Below, in pieces: positions 46,060-57,468 of a stretch of DNA of 64,000 nucleotides; positions within the stretch are counted from its first letter, which is position 1; the number at the start of each line of letters is the position of its first letter. This stretch comes from Manihot esculenta (taxonomy: Eukaryota; Streptophyta; Magnoliopsida; Malpighiales; Euphorbiaceae), in contig NC_035167.2 of NCBI RefSeq assembly GCF_001659605.2, forward strand, positions 6,015,734 through 6,079,733, in the 5' to 3' direction. The notes below the pieces were generated by a model. It ran no database searches and was not told the origin of the DNA. It worked only from the letters and a program-made list of their open reading frames with translations. The position numbers and the translations under genes were made by a program.

Positions 46060-46473
46060 GATATGTCTGTAACTGGAATGATCAGATATATAGACTTGGA
46101 TAACTCGTAACGCTCACGTTCAACCATTCTGAGCCTTAAGGCTCATCTCATGTTAGGCAAAGTCTAACTTCCTTTTTCATTATCATTGATGTTTCTTTTG
46201 TTTCAATTGCCAGAATCCTGTAAAAATATAATTTCTTATCCACTAATCAATACATTTCAAATTTTTAGGAAGGCAATCAACTAATCTTCCCTTCTTATAG
46301 TATAAAGGCAGCAGGAGTGCAGAGTTTAAGATACATAAGTCTAACTGAGTCAAGTTATTTGTACTTCTTATTTTATTCATCTACTTAAGTATTTTTTGAC
46401 TTGAACGTCGGAATGGTTGTCCTAAAAGCACCAACCACCTCATATTTTCTTCTTCGGAGATTATCAACTCACT
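46060..46473 (+). repeat. Gypsy-type LTR end, left of the hAT insertion
   Basis: It contains GTATAAAGGCAGC (TATA), then TTTTTTGACTTGAACGTCGG and CACCAACCACCTCATA, as in the LTR remnant at 24810-25145. It continues after the hAT element at 51133 and is uninterrupted in copy 2 (63110-63780). Confidence 0.55.
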
Positions 46474-47254
46474 CGTGCAATAGGTCGATTCGGTTCCGAA
46501 CCAAACCGAACCGATAAAACCGAAAATCAAATTGTTAAAATTTTAAAAATCGATTATGAAGATATGAAGATATAATCGAACCAAATCAAACCAATAAAAA
46601 TCAGTTCGGTTCAAATCGAAATTTGTAATTTTTTTAATTTTTTATTTCTAATTTCAACAAAATAATTTAATAAACATTCTACATAAATTTATCAATAAAT
46701 ATTGTCTAAATATACAATGATAATACTTAAAAAGTCCATATACGTCCATATAAAATTTAAAAATACATATAAAATCAAAATTCCACATAATAAATTCGCT
46801 ATAACATATTAAATCCACAACAGTAAATTCACAATAAAATATTATTCCACAAATAACTTTTAATAATATATTAAATCCACAACAGCCTTCAACAACATAT
46901 ATGAATTTGATCCCACAAAATGTTGAATTGAAACATATTTAAAAAACTGAAATCTGCACAAAAAAAATATTTAACAATCACCTTGATTCCTTATCATCAA
47001 ATAAATTTAAATTCTCAATAGTTAATCTTACATCTATGAGGTAGGAGTAGGGCATGATCCACCTAAACCATGGGTGATTCCAACAGACGGTAATTCTGCA
47101 AATAATAATAAGCTAAAAAAATTAATATATATATATATATATATAAATATTGAAATTAACACAAATATGAAAATGTATATAACATACCTTCTTCAAACTT
47201 TTCAAGTTCCTCTAGATCTTCCTCAACATTTATTTGAACATTTGATGGACGAAT

Positions 47255-49249
47255 TCAATCTTGCACACATATTAGGCCCTCAACAATTTTAGGAGTCAGG
47301 GAACTCCTAAAGGAATCTAGCACTCTTCCACCAGTACTGAAGACACTCTCTGAGGCAATTGTAGAAACTAGAATTGCTAATATATCTCTAGCCATTTTTC
47401 TTAAAATAGAAACCCTTTCAGAATTTATTTTCCACCATTTCATGACATCAAAATCCTCCTTTTCCTCTTGAATTGCCTCACTTAGATACACTTCTAACTC
47501 TGTTTTTGAATCAAACCCACCAGATTCTTCCAACTTCTGTTTCTTGTAGTGATGCTTTAAAAAGAATTTAGGCTTAGGGTTTATTGAACCGGTAGTAGTG
47601 CAACTCCCACTTAATTGTTGTGAACTATTATCATTGAATTGCTCAACATCAGGTTGATACATTTTTTTGTATTCATTAAACAAATCAAACAAACAACTCT
47701 TGACCTTATTGAATAGCTCTACACCTTTCTCTTTACCATACATTTGGGAGAAAGAATACTCCATAAACTCAAATTTATCACGAGAGTCAAGAACAACAGC
47801 AAAATAGATAATTTTATTCATTTTATCCATATCTCCCTAATACTTATCAAATTTAACCCTCATTCTTCCCCCCATAGATTTCATATCAAGATCATTGCTA
47901 TTAATTCATTGGTTTAAAATAAAGGCTAAGTCATTGACCTCGCTGAAAAATAGGTTTGATGTGACATACCTAGAGCCTGAGATATGCAAAGTGAGCTCAT
48001 AAAAATGAGCCAACATATCTGCCATCTTCCTAACTTGTGTCCAATCATAATAGTCAAGTATGCCATTCTCTCTCATATCAATCTTAAACATGGGATCTTA
48101 TGACTCGTACCTCTCAAATGCCTTTTCATATTTTTGAGCTGTATTCAACATCAGGTACGTTGAATTCCATTTAGTTGGCACATCTAAACATAATGAAGAT
48201 TTGCTTTTAATTTTTTCATGAAGCATACACTCCTTAAATCTCTTCAACCTAGCTGGAGAACTCCTTATATATCTTACTGCATCTCGTACTTTATCACTGA
48301 ATCATTCACATCTTTTAAGCCATCCTGGACAACTAAATTGATGATATGTGCCATACATCTCATATGCAAGTAAGTAGAGTTAGCAACACTAACACCACAA
48401 TTAGCAAGCTTCTTTTTCAAATAAGATATGGCCACATCATTAGAACTATCATTATCAACTGTAATAGTGAACATTTTATCTAACCCTCACTCTAACAAGC
48501 AAGTCTCAATTGCTCTACCTACTGCTTCACCTTTATGACTTGAAATGGGACAAAAGCTAATGATTCTCTTATGCAACTTTCAATCATTGTCAATAAAGTG
48601 AGCAGTTATGCACATGTAATTAATGCGTTGCAATGATGTCCATGTATTTGTAGTAAGACTCACTTTTTGATAATTTTTCTTAAAAAATACCTCAGTTTTG
48701 ATCTCTCCTCAATAAACAAATCATAACAATCACGTGAAATTGTCCAACGAGAGGGAATCCTAAACCTTGGACAAATTGCTCTCATGAAGCTTCTAAAACC
48801 TTCTTCTTCTACAAATCTAAAAGGCAATTCAACAATGATTATCATATGGACAAGGGCCTTCCTAATTGCATTTTCATCATACTTCCAAGTAGTAAGAGTG
48901 CCTAAATCATTCACATCATTGTCACTTGCATTTTTTTGCAATGATAATTGTGCTTGTCTAGTCTCAATGGAATGTGAGTGCTTTTTGCATGAATTAAGGG
49001 GATTTCTAAGTGTCGTGGTTCCGTTTCTCTTTGGATCACAACAAAATTTCTTTTTACAATAATTACACTTACCTTTTAATTCACCTTCACTATTGATGAA
49101 TTTTTTAAAGTGATCCCAAACTATAGACCTTGGCTTTACTGGTTTTCTCTTTGCTTTTGATGATGTGGTTATTTTTGTTGAAGCATTAGTACTACTTGAT
49201 TCAAATCACTAGTACTATTTTGAAACATTTGATCATTTTGTGACTCCAT
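47255..49249 (-). pseudogene. hAT transposase, decayed
   Basis: It starts MESQNDQMFQNSTSDLNQVV at 49249 and soon shifts frame. A BED-type zinc finger follows (IVWDHFKKF...GKCNYCKKKF...SCKKHSHS). Next comes FRSFMRAICPRFRIPSRWTI with RDCYDLFIEER, the usual hAT N-terminal core. The block MFTITVDNDSSNDVAI...HMRCMAHIINLVVQDGLK follows (catalytic-core Asp, and CxxH-type CMAHIINL). The C-terminal dimerisation domain is LEVYLSEAIQEEKEDFDVMKWW through STIASESVFSTGGRVLDSFRSSL. At least three stops or frame changes separate these blocks, so it is inactive. Confidence 0.92.
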
Positions 49250-50950
49250 GATTCACCTAAAAAGTAACAACAATATTCAATTGGACATAAGCTTAATTAA
49301 TAACAATATAAAAAAACAGAATTGGAAATAATATTTTTTTCTTACAAATAATACATACTAAACATACAAGTTTTATAGCAATTATTGTCTAAGTTAATTT
49401 TGCTAACTGCGCCTCTATATTAGTGAATGAAAGTGACTAAACAGTCTGAAATAATATATACAACTTCTAAAGAAATTGCACTTATAGTACCTTGTTTGAA
49501 ACAATCCCCAAGGCATGTGCAATGTGCACTGTTAATATTCTCTACCACAACAATTCCAATCTAAAATCTAAATACTTGAGGAGTAGAAACTTATCAAGTT
49601 CTCTAACATTCTTGTTGAACTTTAGTTCTTTATAGAGTTTATGACATTCAAGTCTAATTCAAATACACACAACACGAAAGGGTGGAGGAACATTAATTCC
49701 CCTTTGTTTTAATGGCATTTAGGTTTGGTGCTTTGATTTCATCTAATATCTCAGCAATGAGCAAAAGTATTAAATATCAAAGTTACCAAACTGACTTTAA
49801 GAGATCAATTAGATGGGAAAGAAAAATTCAAACCTCCTCTAGCAAAGGGCCTAACTGACCTCTCTAGCGTAATGATGAATGCCAAAAGCCCTCCCTCTTT
49901 CAGCTTTAAAGAAAGGACTACTGCTCAAGTACTGCTTAAGCTTATTGGCAAGAGTCAAAACAGTGACATTGGGGAAATTTAATTCCTCATCCAACAAAGA
50001 TAATAACCCGAAAGGTTTCTATATAAATCACACAATGGATGGGATGAGTGACCATTTTAAGCATAAACCAATAAACCTAAAGAAATAGATAAATGCAACA
50101 GCTGATATCATCCAATAAAAAAAATCATACACTTGCTGAATATATCATACAATATGGTACCACAAACCAAAAGTATACTAATATTAATCTGCCATATATT
50201 GATAATCATATGTAAAGCAACCAAAATGAAGAACCCAAACAACTTATAACACAAAGCTGCACATAAACACTACAGAAAAGGTACATCCATGATCCATTAA
50301 AATACCTTCTCAAAGAGTTCAATCACCAACCACTGAAGTTGCTAAACCCCTACAGAAAAAGCTTAAAATTTATACATTGAACCTAATTTTACAACACCAC
50401 ACAAGAATAAATAAATAAAAAAAAACAGAAACTTCACATTTAAAATGAGGACAGACCTACCTCAAATTAATAAGCCAACAGAAGAGATCACTAAAAGAGG
50501 ACAGACAGTCGACGGTCGGTGGCGAAACTCAGCAAATCAATAGGGAGGGAGGGAAAGAGATCGATAGGGAGCGATTCGTGACTTTGTTCAGCAGATCGAC
50601 GGGAAAGAGGACACTGAAAGAGGACAGACAGTTGACGGTCAGCGACGACACTCAGGAAATCAACGGGGAAAGAATTTGATGGTCAACGGTCGACGAGAAA
50701 GAGATTGAAGATCGACGTGAAAGAGAAAGAGATTAATGGGATTTGATGATTGATTTGTTAGGGATTCAACTATGAGAGTGTGGAAAGGCCAGGGGGAGGA
50801 ATCGGGAGAATAGGGGTTCGAGGAGGGAGAATCAGGAGATTGGAGAATGTAGAGAACGTCTGGGGCCGAAAGGGATGGAGGGGGTTGGGGTGCTAGGTTG
50901 GGTACGAGAGGTTAGGGGGAGGGCTCGGGCATGGGCTTGGGCCTAGCCAC
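49250..50950. other. hAT 5' region
   Basis: Non-coding 5' part of the hAT element. From 50490 to 50720 are two or three diverged units with GACAGTCGACGGTCGG, CTCAGCAAATCAATAGGGAG and GAAAGAGATCGATAGGGAGC. The internally deleted element in copy 2 carries the same units in inverse orientation. Confidence 0.6.
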
Positions 50951-51389
50951 TAAATCGGTTTTTTCAGTTTGATCGGTTATTTAACATGTTTAAACCGAAC
51001 TGAATTGAAAATCGAATAATTTTAAATATATTAACCGAACTAAACCGACCATTCCGACTAATCGAATCGATAAACTGAAATCAACCGATTTGGTTTGGTT
51101 TTTCAGTTTAAACCGAAATATGCTCTCCCCTAAACTCACTTAAAGAGTTTATATGACAACATCATTTGGTTTCATTATCGGGATCCAAAGTGTTCTTCTC
51201 ATTTGGAAAATTTGGCTTATCTAAATACTCCTTTCACTTCTTTATTTCTCCTTATTGCCTCTAATGGCTAATATTTCACGAGCTGTTGCCAAATTAGTTG
51301 TAAACAAGGGAGATGTTGTTCCTATCCTACTAGGAAGTTGCCAAATTAGTTGCAAATTAGTTGCATTCGTAGCCAAAAAAGATCGATAC

Positions 51390-51890
51390 AAAGCGGGTTA
51401 CTACTAGGCGAGTGCTCGGATATTAGTTCCTAAAAGATGTTCTAAGGCATCCGATTGCTAAAAGAGGAAGGTCACTACCAAGCAAGCATTTGAGTGTCAA
51501 TCTCTAATAAATTTTCTAAGGAATTTTATTTTTTTTTTTTAGGAAAAATATCGCCATGAGGTAGGTCACCACAGTTAGGTGAGTCCCTGAAACTAACAAA
51601 TATTCCAAAGGCATTTGTTGCAAAAAAAAAAACCACCACGAAGTGGACCACCACCAACTGAGTTTATAGGTGTTAGTCCTTAATGTTTTAAGTCATTTAT
51701 AGTCACAAGGCGGGTTACTACTATGTAAGTCTTTGGATACAATCCTTATAGAAAATCCTCTAAAGTATTTGATGCCAGGAAATATTTACAAGGCAGGTCG
51801 CTGTCAAGCGAGTCTTTGGATGTCAAACTCCAAAAAATATACTAAAGTATTAGATGCTAAATATAGTGTACCATACGTAAGTTAGAGGTG
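51390..51890. repeat. Degenerate tandem array, about 75-95-bp units
   Basis: About six diverged units of the form ACAAGGCGGGTTACTACTAG, then CGAGTCTTTGGAT, a TCTAAAAAAT segment and TAAAGGCATTTGATGC. It follows a gypsy-type leader that reads MANISRAVAKLVVNKG from about 51261. The array begins again in copy 2 at about 63800. Confidence 0.55.
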
Positions 51891-52089
51891 GTGAAATTTT
51901 GAAGTCACTAAAGAACTAAGCTAGTTATGTAGAAAGATTACTAGGAGATCAACCTACAGTAAGTATTGAATAGAAATAGAATTGTAAAATCATACTATAA
52001 TAAATCACGTTTTAAACTTTACAAAATCACTGAGTAGGAGGGTTCTCATTTGCCTCCTCACGAGTCTTTACAGTTACATTATCATCTAA

Positions 52090-54191
52090 ATTAATGCAGG
52101 GTCTTGAGTGTTGGCCGAGCTAGCAGGGTTATTACCACCCTCTCCCTCCACCACTTCTTCCTCTTCTTCCTCATCCTTTGGAAGGATATCATCTATCTAG
52201 AAAAAATCATCGATAGGAAAGTGACTATGCGGTTGTCGAAACCGGTCAAAAATAACCTTTTTGGTTATCAACAATTTTACAACTGTAGATAGTGGCAAAA
52301 GGATCGAATCCACAGAGAATTAATACTTACTTATTTTCCTAATCAAGACCTAGTAAATAAATAGGCAATAAAAGTAAATTGGGGGGGTTTTGAAGATTGA
52401 TGACTAAATTAGCAACAAAGTAAAGTAAATAATAAAATAAAGGAAATTCAATAATGAGAGAGGCCTAGTTAAAGAGTTGGATCCACTTTAGTTGTTGGGA
52501 TTGATAATTGATACTTATATTCTTTTATTTGACTCAATAAATTAGTTATGAAGGTGAAAGACACTTCTCACCTTCATATCACTCCTTAAGTATAGATTAA
52601 TTAGGGAACGTCCTCTAATTAATCACTAATCAATAAGTTGCTAAGGAACGTCCTTGGGCCTTTGGCATCTAACAACTGCTAATTGCATTAAGTGATAGAG
52701 AGACCTAATTCTAGCTACCCAAACGTATGGTGATATTGCTAGATCATGCAATTTACTTAGTTTTTACACCAAGTGTTACTTGTGTTTGAATAATTCAAGC
52801 AATTACAGACTTAAACTATCCAAACTAACGAATTATTACTTTGTAATCAAGAATCAATGGGCCCTATTGATCTAAACAACAAAGCAACAATGAAATTAAG
52901 CATGAAATTGCATGAATAATGATAAATAAAAGATAAACATAATATGTACAGATCTCGGGCAAGTCTTGTTTGCCCGGGTTGTTTGGGCAAACAGCTTGGG
53001 CAAACAGTCTGTCTTCCCTGTTATTTGTGCATTGCTTCTGACCTGCTGGTCTGTTTGCCTAGTCTGTTTGGGCAAACAGTCTGGTCAAACAACATATTAT
53101 TCTTCTCCCATTTCAGCTTCAACTTGGTTTGGGCAAACGGACTTAGGCAAACCAGCTAGTTCTCTTTTGTCATCTTTTGGGCATATTTAGGGTCATTTTT
53201 ACCAAATTACCCTTTTACATCATTTATGCAAAATAAGATCAAAACCACAAAATTAGATAGAAAATGTATAAATTAACATAAATAACAACATGAAAAATGA
53301 GTTTAAATTTGGCTCAATCAGAAAGCGCATGACCAGCTCCTTCTTTACAACATCCTACACCATTACATACAAGCTCCCTCCACAGGCCTTTTTCTCTTTC
53401 AGCTTGTTTTATAACTCGGACAATCTGTCTACAATAGCCTGGTTCTCCATGGCTTGAGCTTCGAGCAGTTAGATTTGTTTCTTTAACTTTGCAACTTGGT
53501 CTTTAATGGCTTTGGCTCTAGCCTCAAGACTTTCCTTCTCAGAATTTGCTTGGTCTAAGTCTACTTAGAGCTTATCTATTGACTCTAGAGTCTCCTTCGT
53601 TATCTCCACCACCTCCTTGACTCGAGTCTTCAACCTATAGGACTCCTCCAAATGAAGGTTTTCTCCCCTTCTACAACCCTAAAATTTCTTCTGAAGGCTT
53701 TATCCCATTCTTTGGCAAGGTAGGATGACAAAACGCTCTCCCTAGCAATATAGATCGCGTTGTCATAAAGCTCATCAGTCTTAAGCGCCTTAGTCGATGG
53801 CAATTTCCAATGTACATTGCGTTCTTTATAATGAATAGGGAAAGTTGGGGCTCTTTGAGCAAAGACTCCATCTAGGTTAAGGCATAGACTTGGATATTCT
53901 GGGGCCATAGGGAACTTGTTTCAGCTTTCGTCTGGGTGGATGCAGGAAAACGTAGGGGGGAAGATGGAAAGGTGATCCTGCAAACCTTGTCCTTAGGTAT
54001 CAAGATTGAATGCACGGGGCATCATAGGCTATAGGTTCATGAGTTATGGGAGCCACATGATTTATGGGCGACGCAATGGATATCTCTTGGCGACAAGGGC
54101 GTTTTGCCACTTGGGCTTCACACCTCAAGGCAGCTACTTTTCCTTTCCTAGCAGTTAGTGCAGCCTCGACCTGTTTGCCCTTATGAGCCAT
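52090..54191 (-). pseudogene. Retrotransposon gag-like remnant with coiled coil
   Basis: On the minus strand it starts MAHKGKQVEAALTARKGKVA. It continues after a stop as MAPEYPSLCLNLDGVFAQRA...ARESVLSSYLAKEWDKAFRRNFRVVEGEKTFIWRSPIG. Then come frame-shifted coiled-coil pieces (SEKESLEARAKAIKDQVAKL, LLEAQAMENQAIVDRLSEL), and finally, beyond an insertion, an acidic tail DILPKDEEEEEEVVEGEGG. The whole resembles the gag-like first protein of plant gypsy-type non-autonomous elements. It is broken by stops, frameshifts and the 1.1-kb insertion at 52222-53320. Confidence 0.65.
52222..53320. mobile_element. Solo LTR-like insertion, 1,099 bp
   Basis: It begins TGACTATGCGG and ends GGCTCAATCA, the TG...CA ends of an LTR. 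It is flanked by the 5-bp direct repeat GAAAG (52217-52221 and 53321-53325). It splits the gag-like remnant. No coding interior is present. A cluster of GGGCAAACAG and inverse GTTTGCCC motifs occupies 52965-53155; the two open frames over it are not genes. Confidence 0.8.
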
Positions 54192-54271
54192 ATATGCACA
54201 AAAAAATGAGTTATATTAAGGATAAAGTTTCAGGTATGGTACCTTATTCTGATGGTTGAGGTGGAATAGTC

Positions 54272-54784
54272 CTAAGAAACTCAAAATCTATCTCATCTTG
54301 ATTTGGTTGATCTGATGTCAACTGCAATTATTTAATTTATTAATTCATAAAAAAAATTCAATTTTTAACCCATAATTAAATAATCCCCCAAAAAAAATTA
54401 ATTCTACTCACATAAAATGCCACAACTGTTCCTGCTGAATGTCCTGCAACTAGTTTGATTTGCATATCAATCTGACCGAACAAGAACATCTGGTTCGATG
54501 CAAATCCGGATCCTATAGAGCATATTAATTCTCACAGATATTGCAGAAAAGAAAATAAAATTATATAGCGCGCGTAAATTTATTAATTTTTATACATACC
54601 AGATTCTTGGTCAAGTTTCAAGCTTCTTGTCCTACCATCAACAGAAGTGTTTACATGGCTAGGAGACCATGTTACAAAGAAATCTTGATTGAAATTTCCT
54701 GGAAACAACAGAAGAGAATGAAATTTGTAATAAATTGGCTAAAATAATTTCAATTAAGAGTATGAATTTGAAAATGTTTGACAT
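54272..54784 (-). pseudogene. XTH 5' fragment, broken
   Basis: Copy of XTH exons 1, 2 and the start of exon 3. The start codon is at 54784. A 2-bp deletion near 54700 (TTTCCTGGAAAC for TTTCCAGTGGAAAC) shifts the frame after VVS. Exon 3 ends at the duplication breakpoint just after DEIDFEFL, inside the active-site motif. Exon 4 and the C-terminal domain are absent, so it cannot make an enzyme. Confidence 0.92.
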
Positions 54785-54962
54785 GATTTTTGGTGAATTT
54801 TGGCTTGATGGGGTGACAAGGAAATGGCTGATATGCTATATATACGCATTGCATGAGATGATTTTCTCAAGAAAGAATATCTTTAGAGAGAAGCAAAGGA
54901 ATATCAAGCTGTTAGCATATTATATACATATATATTAATTAATTATGGTTTCACTAAACATT

Positions 54963-55039
54963 AGTCTGGTGGTAAGTGCATCTGAGTAAATTTGAGAGAT
55001 CTCAGATTCTACTCCTGCAATTTCTATTTAAAAAAAAAA
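54963..55039 (+). mobile_element. tRNA-derived SINE (duplication copy 2)
   Basis: TAGTCTGGTGGTAAGTGCAT (A-box region), CAGATTCTACTCC (B-box region) and an A-run. The direct repeats AATTATGGTTTCACT at 54941-54955 and about 55040-55054 are perfect. It is better preserved than its copy 1 partner. Confidence 0.8.
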
Positions 55040-55281
55040 AATTATGGTTTCACTCAGTTATGTTTTAAAAAATATCTTATTTTTTATAATTATTTTTCTA
55101 AATCATAATTAATTTGCACATAATAATTAATTAGAGAATGTTTGATGATCATAAAAGTCTTGTAAGCCAAGCTATGAATATGTGTGTGATGCAGGCTTTC
55201 TCAATGAGAGACCTTTTTGGTGTGGCAATTGCAGAAAGTTTAAGAAAGTTGGAAACAAACTTAAGATCAGTTGGCTACTTT

Positions 55282-56324
55282 TAGGGGAAAGCATTTCTCG
55301 GTCTAAACCGAAAATCGAACTGAAACGGTTGATTTCAATTTATCAGTTCGGTTAGTCGGGACGGTCGGTTTGGTTCGATTAATATATTTAAAATTATTCG
55401 GTTTTCAGTTCGGTTCGATTCAAACATGTTAAATAACCGATCAAACTGAAATAACCGATTTAGTGGCTAGGTCGAACCCAAGTCCAAGCCCTCCCCCTCT
55501 CTTACTTAACCCAGCACCCCAAGCTCTCCATCCATTTGGACCCCAGGCATTCTCCTCCCCATTCCTGATCCCCCCAACCCGAAAACCTGAACAAGGTCAT
55601 GAACCGTTCACTCCTTATCGATCTCTTTCCCTCCCTCCCTATTGATTTGCTGAGTGTCACCGCCCGTCGATCTGCTGAACGAAGTCACGAACCACTCGCT
55701 CCCCATCGATCTCTTTCCCTCCCTCCCTATTGATTTGCTGTGTCCCTATTGATTTGCTGAGTGTCGTCACCTGTCGATCTGCTGAATAAAGTCACGAACC
55801 GCTCCCCACCCATCGATCTCTTTTCCTCCCTTCCTATTGATTTGATGAGTGTCGTCGCCGATCGTCGACTGTCTATCCTCTTTTATTGAGGTATGACTTT
55901 TGTTTTATTGCTAAACAATGAATCTACTTATTGGGTTCTTGCATTGTATAGCGTTTACTGTGGAGCTTTGGTTAGGTTTTGTTTGTTGTATAAGATCAAT
56001 TGTTTATGGATTTTGAATCTTGTTGAAGAATTGGGTTTATTTATTGATTTTGTATTTTGTTGAAGAATTGGATTTATTTATTGATAAATTTATGTGAAAT
56101 ATGTATTGAATTATTTGTTGAAATTATAAATAGAAAATTAAAAAAAAAATGCAGATTTCGATTTGAACCGAACCAAACCAAACCGAACTGATTTTTATCG
56201 GTTTAATTCGGTTTGATTATATATTCATAATCGATTTTTTCGGTTTTTAAAATTTTAACGCTTCGGTTTCGGTTTTTTCGATTCGGTTCGGTTCGGAACC
56301 GAACCTACCGATTGCACAACACTA
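55282..56324 (+). mobile_element. Internally deleted non-autonomous hAT element, 1,043 bp
   Basis: The ends TAGGGGAAAGCA and (inverse) TAGTGTTGTGCA are flanked by the 8-bp duplication GCTACTTT (55274-55281 and 56325-56332). Copy 1 shows the empty site at 39175-39182. Both tips and subterminal CGGTT blocks match the 4.66-kb hAT element, in opposite orientation. The transposase is missing. The core keeps the 5' region units (CCTATTGATTTGCTGAGTG, CATCGATCTCTTTCCCTCC) in about three tandem copies (55590-55870). The open frame at 55463-55645 is a by-product. Confidence 0.93.
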
Positions 56325-56721
56325 GCTACTTTGTTTTCTTTATTGTGCATTTCTTTTTAGCGTTGTTGTTTCAAACTTCTCTTTCTCTTTGTATTCTTTC
56401 AAATATTGCATTTTATTCTTTTCCTCCTCCTTTAGGATTATTAGGTTGGAAAATTATTGCATCTACTCATTTATTTATTCTCCATAATTTAAGAAAAAAA
56501 ATTAAAATATTTATTATACACCCATCTAATAGAATTTTATTATCATAATTTTAATTAAAAAAATTATTATTTGATTTTTGTGCTAGCGAAGAAAACTCGT
56601 TAATTAATATTTTGATTTTAAAAAATATAATAAAATAATATTATAAATTTTAAAAAAATTTATAACTTTTTAATATATTTTTTAAAATCGAGAAATTAAT
56701 TATTATAATTTAATTTGTAAG

Positions 56722-56753
<32 letters not shown>

Positions 56754-57092
56754 TCACTAAGACAATAGTGGAGTATCTTTGACACTAATCCTTGAAAAGT
56801 AAAGAATCATTTTGAGGATAAGATTTATTAACATTAATTAGTGGATGCTTAATCAAGTAAAAAGTGGAAAAGCTATAATATTATAATTACTGTGTAAGTA
56901 AGCCTTTTTTTTATTTTCTTAATTTGATGCAAACATGTAATTTTAGAGCAATTAAAGATTTAATTAAAAGAAAAAGAATACAAACAATGACAAAATTAAT
57001 TATTTTTTTAAAAAATATTTATATATATATCTTTTCCCTTAATTTATGATCATAATATATAAAAATATGAAAGAAAAGTTTATGGTAGTTAT

Positions 57093-57468
57093 CGGTATTC
57101 GGTTTAAAAACAATGCTGGAATTAAATTAATTTAAAATTCAGTTTAATTTTTATTTTTAAAAATTTTGATATTTTAATTTAATTTTAATAAAAAAAATTA
57201 ATATTTCATCGAATTAATTAGTGATAATAGTATATTATTTTTTATAATATAGAGATTATTTTAATTAAAGTTTAAAATATTAAAAATAAATAAAGTATAG
57301 AAAATAAAAAAATTTATTAAAAAATTAAACCGATCAAATTGAATCAGATTGATTTGATTCAAATCAATTTCTGTTTAAAATCAATTTAATTTGATTTTTG
57401 TATATATTAAAATTTAATTTTTAATTTATTTAATACGATTCGATTTTAAATCGAATCAATCGAATATC
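57093..57468. mobile_element. MITE of the TCGAATCGA family (copy E)
   Basis: Duplicate of copy D, with the tip TATTCGGTTTAAA still present near 57097. An internal stretch of about 20 bp present in copy D (around 40120-40145) is missing. Confidence 0.6.

Larger units (their letters stand above)
46474..51132 (-). mobile_element. hAT transposon, near full length, 4,659 bp
   Basis: It is flanked by the 8-bp duplication AACTCACT (46466-46473 and 51133-51140), and the duplicate segment at about 63566-63573 shows the empty site. The right end is inverse to TTAGGGGAGAGCATATTTCGG. The left end starts CGTGCAATAGG and seems to lack the first few bases of the TAGTGTTGTGCAATCGG tip seen in the relative at 55282-56324. 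Both ends carry many CGGTT / AACCG motifs, as is usual for hAT subterminal regions. The transposase is on the minus strand. Confidence 0.93.
38168..51540 (+). repeat. Tandem segmental duplication, copy 1
   Basis: It is collinear with 54272-64000 from XTH exon 3 through the ASAP-peptide gene, the SDR gene and the GA/TC-rich foldback element to the gypsy-type leader, at very high identity. The offset between the genes is 17044-17048 bp. Copy 1 alone holds the 4.66-kb hAT element (46474-51132). The alignment stops here only because copy 2 reaches the window end. If the copies are directly adjacent, the unit extends to 54271. Confidence 0.95.

Noticed and set aside
52944..53190. Two overlapping open frames with Cys and Gln repeats (CLGKQLGQ)
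   Set aside because: They come from the GGGCAAACAG motif cluster in a solo LTR; both frames being open is a by-product of the repeat.
52222..53320. A full retrotransposon rather than a solo LTR
   Set aside because: No primer-binding site, polypurine tract, coding region or second LTR could be found between the GAAAG duplications.
55463..55645. 60-codon Pro/Ser-rich open frame
   Set aside because: It lies wholly in the 5'-region units of a deleted hAT element, and the same sequence in the full element is untranslated.
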